Source of the DNA: Clostridia bacterium
Lineage (GTDB): Bacteria; Bacillota; Clostridia; Christensenellales; UBA1242
Length of the DNA stretch: 45,175 bases
NCBI GenBank assembly: GCA_017537515.1
Contig: JAFYKO010000082.1
Coordinates: 1 to 45,175, forward strand
Direction: 5' to 3'
Part shown: positions 1-12,000 of the stretch, piece after piece
How the letters are laid out: every line of letters starts with the position of its first letter
How positions within the stretch are numbered: the stretch's first letter is position 1
Translations under genes and position numbers: made by a program
Notes under the pieces: model-generated
Seen by the model: only the letters and a program-made list of their open reading frames with translations
Databases searched by the model: none
What the model was told of the DNA's origin: nothing

Positions 1-3000
1 ACCATTGTGTTAAGTTGTTGAAGCTTTCCAACGCTGTGGATCATAAATGCGTTGTCAACACTTCCGTCTCCAGTGTTCGAGTTTTTGAGGTGAGGCAAGT
101 TTTTGTAAGCTTCACCACTGAATGACAAGAAGCCATAGTTTGTTGTTATGTCATAAGCAAATTTTTTGCTTGCTTTTGAGTTTGAAAGGAAGATATCTTT
201 TGGATTCTCTTCGCTGACTTCAATCATTGTTGACATTGTGTTTGTGTCAGATTCGATACCGTTGTCATCATAAGTTCCAGTTGTGTAAAGGTCATAATGA
301 CAATCTGTTGTTGAGTTATCTCCAAACACCCCAGAGCCCACTGAACCATTGTTTTGTGTTATTGCAGAGGTGTATGATGAATAGATTTTTCCGTTTGCAC
401 TTCCTTGTCCAAACGCATAAGAATCTAGGGCATTAACCGAACCAGTTGTGTAAGAGTTGTTGATAATTCCGTCATTAAGTCCCACAAATGCACCTGCAAT
501 TGCAGTTGTTTTGACATCAACATCTGTTGCTGAATCCAAGATTTGTCCACCATTTACGCCGACAAGTCCGCCGGTGTAAACATCAGAAAGGCTGTTTTGA
601 ATTCCAATAACTTGGAACTTCTCTGGGCCTTCGCTTTCGGTTGCGTTGCAAGAGTAGATTGTGCCAAGGTTAATGTTTGCGAGAGTTCCTGAACCAGTTG
701 CAACTGTGCCAGATTTACTGTAAACCGTTGTTGTGTGGGTGCTTAGGCTATTTGCAACAACTTTAACGCCCGCAACAACTGAATTTGCGTCGACACTTGC
801 AAAGAGTGCGTCGCTTGCAATTCTTGTTTCGAATCCGTCGCCAACAAAGTGTGCGTTTTTGAGACTGATATTTTTCATCACGTCTTGCGAAAGAGATTCA
901 GTCAAAACAAAGAATGTTTTTCTTCCGTTGTTATCGCTTTCAAACCATTTTTTGTTTTGGTTGAAGTTTGAATTTGTAAGTTGAATTGGGGCGAGTTTTG
1001 AGCCTTCATAAACTTCAACATTTTCTTCATAGTCATCGAGTTGTGTTTTGTAGTCTACGATTACACTTGCGAGTGTTGGAAGAGTTTCGTCCAAGCCGTT
1101 GTTTGTATAGAAATACACGTTTTCAGTTTGGAGGCCGTTGACAAGGTCTGTTTCGTTGTAGTCAAGGCAAAGTGTAAGTTGATTTGAGTAATAGTTCTTA
1201 GCGTCAGAGTCAGTAAGTGTGCCGTTGCTTGAACCTACAACTGCATTGATATTCATATTTTCAGTAATATCACTGCTTGCAGATGTGATTGTACAAACGC
1301 TGTAGTTTGTGTTGAGGTGTGTTGCACTTGAACCCTTGCCGAGGATTCCTCCAAAATAACTTGGTTTGTCGTTTTCCGTCATATTTGCAGATACGTGAAT
1401 ATCTCCATATGACAAGTTTTTGGTTAGGGTTTTTCTAAGTTCGTAAGAACCGCTTGTGTTTGAATTTCCTACAATTCCGCCAACGTACATCGCTTCGCCA
1501 CTCTTAACCAATACGCTTCCGCCAAACACAGTGCCAATTATTTCAACTGCGTTTACGTTTGAAACAGAGGTTCTTGAGCCTACAATTCCGCCAACAAGTC
1601 CGCCGACGTTTACGTTTGAGCCATCAATAGTGATTCGGCCAATATATTTTGCGTCATAATCCATATTCCCAAGAATAAGTGAACTTGAAGTTGTATTGAA
1701 CAAGCCAATCATACCACCGACATTTGCAAAGCCTGAAAGGTTTGTATTTGAGTTTGTGTAAGTTAATGAAGTTCTTGAAATTGCGTTTGTGATTTTAAGG
1801 TCGCCATTAACCACGCCGACGAAACCGCCAATATTTGTTTGCCCACTTGTTGCCTTAACGTTGATTGTTCCAAATGTTTCTATATTGTCAATTCCTTCAA
1901 TGCCTATGGCTGAACCAATAAGCATACCAGCATTGACTTTTTCGGCAGTCAAGGCCATATCCACATCGACAACAACAAACGCATCTGTTTTGACAGTTGC
2001 ACCGTTTGTGAGGCTTGTGCTTGTGTTGGATTTTCCAACAATACCGCCGATATTTGCTTCGCCTATGTTTGCATTTTCGCTTGCAGTTATTGCACCAACG
2101 ATATTAAGTCTTGAATCTGTTGAAACACGTTGGAAAGACACAGTCAAGTTGTTTGCTTCGCCGAAAAGCAAGCCCGCATTGTATCTTTCGATGTTGCCTC
2201 GGTTTTGGACGTTGATAACAAGACCGTTGTTTATGCCATTGTAAGAGCTGTCAGGGGTGTAGGTTTGTTTAGGGTTGGTTGTGTTTGCCACGCCCACGCC
2301 CTTAACTCTTTCACTTGTTGCAGAAATGGTTGTATAAGCAAGCATAACTGCCCCGTCCGCACTTCCGGCAATGCTTCCAACAGAAAGGTTTTTGATAGGG
2401 TGATTGTTTGCATTTATGACAATGTCATTGAGTGTTGAGTTTGGAGAGTTAACAAACCCGCTTGACATATAGGCTGTTACATCTCCGATTTGCATATTTG
2501 CACTGCTGACTGTTTCAATCTTGCCCGCAAGCATACCGACGCTTACATCTGTTTCTGAAAGGTCTTCGCTTGCGAGAGCGGTTACTGAACAGTTTACGAA
2601 TGTAATATTTGAAATATATCCGCCTGAAATTTTGTTTGCAAGAATTCCCACGTTATTGAAACCTTCGCTTAGGCTTGCAGTTATGTGGCAATTTGAGATT
2701 GTGAGATTTTCAAACGAAGATTGAGTTGCTGTGTTTGTTATACTTGAAGAAGTTGGAATTGCTTGGGTGTTTGAAGAGCCAAGGTTTTTGAAAGTCAAGT
2801 TGTAGATTTTTGCATTTTGTATGCTTTCAAAGAATGGCACTGCAAGGCCTTCAAAGCCAAAACCATAATTCATAGTATTGTCAAGACCTTTAAGCACGCC
2901 TGTGAATACAATGCTTGAAAAGTCAATACCGCTTGTAACGAGATAAGAGCCAATATTTATGATTGGTTTAACTGGGGATTCCGCCGCACGTACAATAAAT

Positions 3001-6000
3001 GTTGCTGAAGGGAATTGAATTATCTTTTGAAGGTCTTCCGCTTTGTCAATATAGAATAGGTTTGTATCACTAAACATAACAAGTTTTGGAAGAAGTTCGG
3101 TTGTGTATCTCACCCAATAATTTGGGTCCCAGTCTGATTGCAAGAAGTATTGGTCCATAGTAACACCATTATAAGAAGATGTGCTTAGTTCATAAAGCGG
3201 TGTTATTGATTGTTTCGCTTGAATCATATCATAGTATGAGCCAGTGTTGAGTTTTGCAAAAGATTTTTTGAGAGAAACCTCTTCGCCTTTTTTCTTGCCG
3301 TTGAATTTCACAGTCGTAACTGCAAACATATCATCACTACCAACCGCACAAGTTATGCTTGGAAGGTTGTAGCCACTGTATGAAGGATTGAGACTTACAA
3401 CTTCGCCGTTTACTCTTGCAACGTTGTCGATGTATTCTGGTGCGACATAAGATTGAAGAAGGCTGGAACCAGTGAGGGCAAACACGCTGTAAGTGTTTTG
3501 TGGGATTGTGAAGCTTCCATTGTCTTCAACAAGACCCCAGAAGTTGACTGCGTTGACTTTGTTGAAAGCAAGTTTTCTTCCAAAGTCAATATAGCCTGCA
3601 ATACCGCCCGCACCCGCTTTTTCAGCATCTGACGCCTTCACGTCGCCAAACGCATAAACTTCATTGAGGGAGATTTGATATTTGCTTGCATTCAAAAGTC
3701 CAGGGATTTGTCCAACCACGCCACCGGCATAGGTTGCGTATTTGGAAATTACATTGACTTTCGAATAAGCGTGAGTTATCTTACCAGTTGTCATAAGGCC
3801 GACAAGTCCACCAATTGCAAGAGGTTTGTTTTGACTTGTTGACTCAAACAATGTGAGGTTTCCCCTTTCAACTTCGGTTGAAGCTGGGTTTTGATAATAT
3901 AATGGAATATCGCTTTCAATTTGGTTTTGAAGTGCGAGTTCGTGCTGAGCCCTAAGCATATCAAGGTCGCCATAGTTTTCGCCGACAATACCACCCGCAT
4001 AGAATTTATCCGCAATTATTTTTTGCGTAAGGGTGTTTGAAAGTTCGAGAGTCGCATCCTTCATAAATGTACGAGGCCCCATATATCCTATCACGCCACC
4101 AGCGGTTGAGCCTGATATAACCATTGAACCTTCTGTTTTAAGGAATAAAAGGTGTGGGGTTTTCATTGCCTGGTCGTAGGTGTATGTATTTGAATAGCCA
4201 AGTCCATAAATATCTGCAACGCCGATGATTCCGCCTGCGTATGAAACATAAGCATTTAGGTTTATGATTTCGCTGTTGTTTCTCGAGAATCCTTGACTGC
4301 TTGAAGGAACCTTGTATTCTGCAGTAACTGAAATGTTGGTTGCGGTGATGTTTTTCACTTCACTGTCGCCTTGAACAATACCCGCAAGGGCACCGACAAT
4401 ATTACGCCCAGTTACATTTGAGTTTTGAGTTTGAGAACCCGCCATAAGTGAGATGTTTATGAGTTTTGAGTCGTAAACGCTTCCGGCAATAGCACCTACG
4501 TTTTGTGCTTTTCCGGCTGAAACAAGAATTACGTTTACATTCATATTCATAATAATAGCGTTTTGTTCAAGCTTTGCGAAAAGTCCATAGTTTAAAACTG
4601 ATGTGTCTGCACTTGCAGTAAGGTCAAGCCCGCTTATTGTAAACATATTTCCGTCCACAATACCGCCTTTAAGTGTCTTGTCTGTGGAACCAATCTTTCC
4701 ACTTTGTGTGCTTGGGATATCGTTGAAATTGATGTCGCTGATAAGCCTATAATTTCCATAAACTTCTGTTTGTGAGCGATATTTTTCAACTGCGGTGCTT
4801 TGCAGTGTTGTGAATCCTCCAAAGGCCATATTGTATTCGTCAGCGTTTTTGATGATTATTGGATTGATTTTGCTTCCGTATTCATAGCCTTCTGTGTATG
4901 GGAGGTTGTAAGATTCGATTTCGTTTGTAACCGCATTTCTTGTAACGTTTGCAAGGTATCTATTTGAAACTGCAATTTGATTTGCACTTACAAGGTCAAC
5001 GCCATAAGCAGTTGCATACCAAACACCATTCACAGAGTTTGTGTCATCAGAGAATGCAAAACCATAGAAATATTCGGTGTTGTCTGGTTCTTGAATACGC
5101 TTGATTGAAACGTTTTGGTCGAGGTCTGTATAAGAATCGCCTTCAAGAACAGATGATGCGTAATAATACGAGTTTTTGATTGTTCCTGTGTTTTGTTTTT
5201 GGTTGTTTTCGTCAACGCCGAGGAATGCTGTTTGAGTGTTCTTTGCGTTTTCAATTTTGCTTGCGGTGTAGCATCTCTCAATCTCGCCAGAGTTGATGTA
5301 TGCAAAACCTGCTGTAAACCTTCCACTCTCATAAGGCGAGGTTGTATTTCCAGTTCCGCTTGCAAGCATAATATTTGAATATGAATCGCCAATATCCCCG
5401 CTGTTTGTGTAAACAAATCCTGCACTTATGCTTGAGGTTGATATTCCGCCACCGCTGAGGCTGTATTCGGCATTGCCAACGCCCTTAACATAAGAGGTGT
5501 GTATTTGCCCAGAGTTTTGTCCAACAAATCCTGCTGTGCGTGTTTCGATTCCGCTTGCGGTGTTGTTTGTTATTTGTCCATTTGCAAAATATGAGCTTGC
5601 AATATTGCCACGATTTTCATAAACAAAACCTGCTATATTGCCCTGTCCAGCAATACTGAACACTGATAGAGGGATGTCGTTTGAATTTACTTTGTGAAGC
5701 ATATTCCCGCCAACACGAGAGTTGGAGATGTTTCCTTCATTGTAAACCACGAAGCCAGCGATTGTGCTTGTGATAAGGCTTGAAATATTTCCGCTTGAAT
5801 AAGAAGCGACAATGCCAGAAGTTCCAAGTTCTGGGGTTGTTTTGTCGGCATTGAACGCAACCACTTCGCAGTTGTAGATTATGCCATAGTTTGTGATTGC
5901 AAGGCCGGCGATGTTTACACTTCTTGTAACTGAAGTATTGACGCTGACAAGTCCCGCGTGATAAATATTGACAGTCAAGTTTTTGAGGATTGTATCCGCA

Positions 6001-9000
6001 TTGACAGTTTCAAACAATGCAAAGTTTTCAACTTGAGTTGCACTTGAATCATCGTAACTCATAATATTGATTGTGAAGTTATTTCCGTCAAGGCTTTTGA
6101 TTGCGTTGGTGGTTTGTGGGGTGTAGTCCTCAAGATAAAGGTCGGTCATAAGGATATAGTTTTCTGGTGTGTTGCCTTGAATTGCATCATAGAATCCCGC
6201 TTCGTTTTCGATAATAAGTGGCGTATCTTCGTCGCTGTATTTCACTACAGTTATTGTGAAGTTAAAGTTGATTTCGGTTGTGTAGTATCTTGACTCAGCG
6301 TTTGGATATTGCACTTGGAGTTTGAAAACAAGTTTCACTGGGTTTGTGGTTGTTGCTATACCCGTAATTGAAATTTTCCCCGTTGTTTCGTCAACGTTTA
6401 TTGTGAAGTATGAGTTTGAGTTTATTGTTCCATCATTTGACACGATAGATGATGTACTTCCATCGCCATTAACATAATACAAATTGCCAAGGAAACTTTT
6501 TGCCTTATAGTTGTTTGTATTTACAACATAATCCCCGAATGTGCCAAGGTCTGATTTCTTTTCGTAATAGAAGTTTTGAATAAATTGATTGAATGCATCA
6601 TTTCCGCCTTGGTTTTGATTGCCGTTGAAGTCGAATTGAAGATTTGTGTCAAGTCCGACATATGTTGTAAGGTTTGTTTTGTCGAGTTTGTCAGTGAGGA
6701 GGGTTATCTCATCAATCACAAAGTCGACAATTCCAAGAGCCATTGTTGTTGTTTTTGTTTGTTGCTTCCCATTTTCTTTCCACGAAATTACCGCTTCAAT
6801 TGTAACGTAGTTTGCGTTGTGTAAAATCTCCAAAGTTTCGCCAACATAAAGGTCGTAAGTTATGGTTTTAAGGATAGAAGAAGGAAGCTCCTCAATTGTT
6901 TGGTTTGCGTATGTGATATAGTTTCCTACACTGCTGATTGATGTGTCAACTCCCGTAAAGAAAAGGTTTTCAAGGGTTTGGTCTTTTTCAAGGGTTACAA
7001 CAAGTTTTTGTGTTGTACCTCGAGCCACGTTGTCAACCTCTCGTCCGTCTGGGTTGTAGACTGCAATATCCGCTCCTTCAAGATATTGAACAATAAGATT
7101 GAATGGAATTGTTTTGACTGCAACTTGGTTTTTGATTGCACTTATTTGGATATTGAAAACAACGTCTTGATTGGTTGTGAGAGGGACAAATGTGCTGATG
7201 TAGATTATATTTTGATTGTCAACATTGCTTTCATCAAGAGAGTAGGCGTTGTAGACTATTATTCCATCTTCAAAAATAGCATAATTGTTGTTGTTTCGAG
7301 TGAAGAGCCCGTTTGTTTCTTTCTTCATAAGCCCAAAGGTAAGGTTGCCATTTGCACCGTTTTGAGCCGAATAAGTTACGGTGATATAATCATAATCTGC
7401 GTAGTCTGGGAAGAGATTTATTTTCAAAAGCCCTTCTTCTCCAGGAGAAAGAACGCTTGTTGAAGTGCCTGAGTATGAGTGGTATACAATATTTTTCTTG
7501 CTTGTGCTGTCGTAAACTAGGTTTTTGTCAATAAGTGTATAATGACTTGCGTTTATGCTTGTTATCTCTTGTGAATTTATCACAACTGAGAAGTCTTCAA
7601 ACACAAGGTCTGTGCCGATAGTCTCAGCGTTTCCAAGAGAAGATTTTGCGTAGGCGAGGAGTTTGAGTTCTGTTCCCACATTTCCGTTTGAAGTTGTGTT
7701 TTGGTCGAAGTCATAGTTTTTATACTCACTTTTAACTTCAAGTGAGATTCTGTAATAATGTTTAAAGTAAACTGCTTCGTCTATATTTTGTGTCTTTTGG
7801 GTTAGGTCAATTTTGCTTGTGAAATATTCTGAAGAGATGTATTGGGTTTGTATATCAAAAATGTCTTCAAATTCTTGGCTGTCCACTATTATTGCAAGAC
7901 TTTCATTTGCTGGTGCTATGTCAGAAAGAATGAAGCCTTCAACAATAATTTCACCACTTGGTTGCATTGTAAATTCAGATTGATTTACGTCCACCACGTC
8001 TGCACCCTTATAGAAGTTAAGGAAGAACGAGCCAGAGAAATTGTTTCCGAGAATCTCGTTGATTGCAGTCTTTTCTGCACTGCTTAAAGAATCTGAAACA
8101 ACTGAAAGTGCGTATTCCACCTCAAACAAATCAAGTCCAAAATCTTCATAAAGTTTGATTGTGTTTATTGTTGCGGTGAGGTTTTTGCCACTAATGTAAG
8201 AATCAAGGTCTTCTTGGAATGAAAGTTGATATTTGTTTTCATCAATAAGCACATAATTTTGGTCGAGAATTATTGAATTTTGAAGTAATGCCGTAAGTGA
8301 GAAGTTGTTGTTTGTCTTTATTTTTAAGTTTGAGTTATCCCCAAATTCAACACCATTTTGCATTAGTTTGAAATCGAGAATTGGGTTTATGGTGTAGATT
8401 TCAAAAGTTTGAGATATTGTGCTGTCGTATTTTGAGAAAAGAGTAAGTGTTGCACTGCCTTTGCCGGTTATTTGCACGCCATTTGCAAAGACTGCAATAA
8501 CTTTTGAGTCAGAGCTTATACCCCTAAGACCTACAAGGCTTTCGGTTGTCCCGAGAAGTTCTTCAAAAGTTATGAAGTTTAGGTCTGAAAGAGCATAGAT
8601 TTCTTGCAATGTCAACGAACCACTGGTTGAATAGTGGAAAATCACGCTTTTTCCTTGGATGCTGAAAATATTGTCAGCGTTTGCAAGGGTATTTGAAATG
8701 CTTTCAAGTGGTATTTCTAAGACAATACCTTTGAAATAAGGAAGTCCAAAGTTTTGCTCTGAATCCAACGCCCAAACTTCTGCATAATTTAGGTTGCGGA
8801 TTTCTGTGTATTCATTATTTTGTATATAAGTTCCGCTTGCGTTTTGGTTGTCAGTTCTGAAAACCAAATAAGCATTTTTGATGTATGAAAGGTTGGTTGC
8901 ATTGCCAGTAAAGGAGGTCAAATCATTTGCATATCCAAAGGTTTTATCAATGTTTCCGCCTGTGAGATTTCCAACAAGAACACCGACATTTTGCCCGCTG

Positions 9001-12000
9001 ATAACTTCAAGCCCGATATAGTTTTTAGGGTCTGCATTTTCTGACGCATAAGATTGGAAGTAAGAGTTTTTGAGTGTTCCCGCAGTCATTTCGCCGACAA
9101 GACCACCAACAAAAGATGTTCCGCTTATTTTTGCGTAAGTGGTTGTATTTGAAGAGTTGTAGTTGTAAACTTCAACTTTTGAGCCAAAAATATCGCCAGT
9201 ATTCAAGCCAACAAGACCACCAACAACTGCGTTTGAGGTTGACTCGACACCACCAAAGAAGGCAGAGTCTGTTATTTTTCCATAATTTTCAGCAACCAAG
9301 CCACCGACATATCCCACATCTTCGGACGCTTTAAGGATTGTATAATTTCCAGCAGAATTGAAGCTTTCAACAGTTACATTTTCAATGCTTCCCTTATTTT
9401 TGTTTGCAAGAACACTGTTTCCTGCAATTTCTCCAGCAGTGTTTGTGATAATGAGGTCTGCAACCTTGCCCGAAAGGGTGATTTCGCTAAACAAAGTTTT
9501 TGAAGTTTGGATTGTTGCAATTTCATTGCTTCCGATAAGAGCCCCATAAAGCCCACCACTAAGTGCACCATTAAACACAAAGTCGCCTGGATTGATTGCG
9601 GTTACGTCTTGCATAAGCACATAATGTTTGTCAAGTTCAGTGATTTGAGAGAGGTTGTTGACTCTGTAAGCGGTCGCTCGAGAATTTCCGTCAGCGATTG
9701 TGATTGGGATATAAACCGCCACATCGTTTTCGCCAGCAACGTATCCAGTTGGGGTGTATCTATCTGCAGGGGCAATTCGAATAATCCCCGCACCACCGTT
9801 TATTCGACTTCCGTCAACGGTTATGTAGCCCGCTTCTCTGTTTACGGTTATTGCATCGCTTTCTGTGTATGCATCAGGCAAGAACTCGAAGACAAGTTCG
9901 CTGTTGAATGGTTCGATATTGCTTTTGCCTATCTGAACTTCCGCTGTTATTGGACGAGTTAGGTCTTTGCCTGAGTTGTCGAGTTGAAGGTATATACCTT
10001 GTTGAAGATTGACATCCAAAACTGCGATTTTTTCAACTTGTTGAGCTTTTTTGATTTCAACTTTTAGGGTAAGGGTGTAGGTCTTTCCAAACTCTTGGAC
10101 TTTTGCAACAAAGAAGAATGTCCGAGATGCCACACTGTGATACTTGGTCTCCCCACCTTCTTCGTAAGCCTCGGTTGTACTGTGGGCCTTGATTGCCACT
10201 TCGCCGTCCTCAAACACAAAGTTGTAAACATTTTTTCCGCCAAGGGTGAAATCGAAGCCATAATTTGAAGTCCATTCAATGTTTGAGTATGTTGCATCTT
10301 CATTGATGTAGACAAATGCTCTGCCTTCGGAATAATCCATATCATTTACGCCAAGTGTTTCGGCAGAATAGAGAGTAAGCGAAGTTTTTGAAAGTGCAAA
10401 GCCGTCAACTGGGATATACACTTCAACAAAGAAATATGTTTTGAAACTTACTGATTGTTTGCTTTCGCCATTCAATTCGTATCCGAAAATAGTGGCTTCT
10501 ATGCAAGTTTTTCCGCAGTCAAGGCCATAAATCTCGCTCATACCTGAAAGATAACTTGCTTGGACAATATCAGACTCTGACCCGAATGTAAGGTTTTGCA
10601 TATTATTGAAGATTGCAAGGTGCATAAAGTTTTGGTATTCACTTGCATATGCGTTTTCATAATCTGACAATAAGGTGTCTGAATATCCATATGAGATAGA
10701 TGTTGCACCGGTGATATTTTTGGTAAGGGTGATTGACGTGCCTTGCTTAATGGCCACGCTGAATTGCAAGTTGACTGTATTTGAGAAGTTTGAAATCACT
10801 TGCATATTTCCAACAGCGGTGCTTCCTTGTGGGGTTGGAACTGAAAGTTTTATATCTTTTAGTGTCAATTCTTCAAACACTTCAACCCTGAGGCTTGCAG
10901 AGAATCCATTTGCACTTCTTATCACAAGAATTCCATCAGCACTGACTTTGCCTTTAACTGAAGATATTTGGAAGGTATAATTGTTTGCTTGTATACGAGT
11001 AATACTCTTCGAATCGGCTGTAAACGCATCCCCGCTTGTCATAATCTCAACGCTGTTGCCTTCGTCATTGTCGATAAAGAAGCTAACGCTTTGCGTCATA
11101 ACTTCGTTTGATGTGAGATAGACAACCTTATTTCCGTCTTGGTCGATTTGTGTGCCGTTGATTTCGAGGTTGAGTGTACCTTGAGTTGCGTCAAGGAAGA
11201 GTGTTTTTGAGATTGCTGGGTTGACTTTTGCAAAAATCTTGATAGCACCATTTGATGCTGACGTAGAGTTTGCCTTAACAAAAATTGCTTCACCGCCTAC
11301 AAACTCATATTGGTCGTCTGTGAAGATAATTTCTTCAGCAAACCCGAATGCGTTTTTCTTATAGAATGTATATTCACTTGAACCGGTTTGGAGTTCCAAA
11401 ATAAGAACTCTTTGGTCTTCTGGAATTGCAGAAGGGGTTACTTCAGTATCGATTTGGAGACCTATTTTTGAACCATAATACTCGTGATAAACCACTGCAG
11501 TATTGGATGCTGGAACGAGGCCGTCAGTTAAAAGTTGAATTGATTTAATTGCGTCATGGGTTTCAATCTTGAAAGATTGAGATGTGTAGGTGTAGCCATA
11601 AACATCATAAGACATAACGAAATAAACCTCGTCATTGCCTGAAAGTTGTGTTGAAGTGAGAGTAAAGACAAAACGTGTTTTGTCATTGTTTTGAGATTTT
11701 GTGCTTGAAACAAATTCTACTATTTCACTTTCGGTTTTGAGTGTGCTTTTCACATAAGGAATGATTGATACAGACTCGCTGGTGCTGAGTTCTATTATAA
11801 AATCAACTGACTTTGTGTCTGCAATATTTTTGGTGAGAGAAATAGTTCTTGTAAGGTCGATTTCGCCTGCTGTTTGAGAATAATTTGCACTATACTCAAC
11901 CACAGAAGAAATTGGTTCGAGGACGTCAAGAGTTATAAAAGTCGAGATATTTGGCTTGTCCACGCTTGTTGCTTTGAGGGTTATTTGATTGAAAGCATAA

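Noticed and set aside
1789..2438. Plus-strand open frames of 102-151 codons inside the giant gene
   Set aside because: They lie antisense to the uninterrupted lipoprotein frame, lack ribosome binding sites and have Pro/Thr-rich composition typical of shadows.
1..9500. Repeated short motifs as a CRISPR array or tandem DNA repeats
   Set aside because: They are degenerate GLUG protein repeats in one frame, without constant DNA repeats or spacers.
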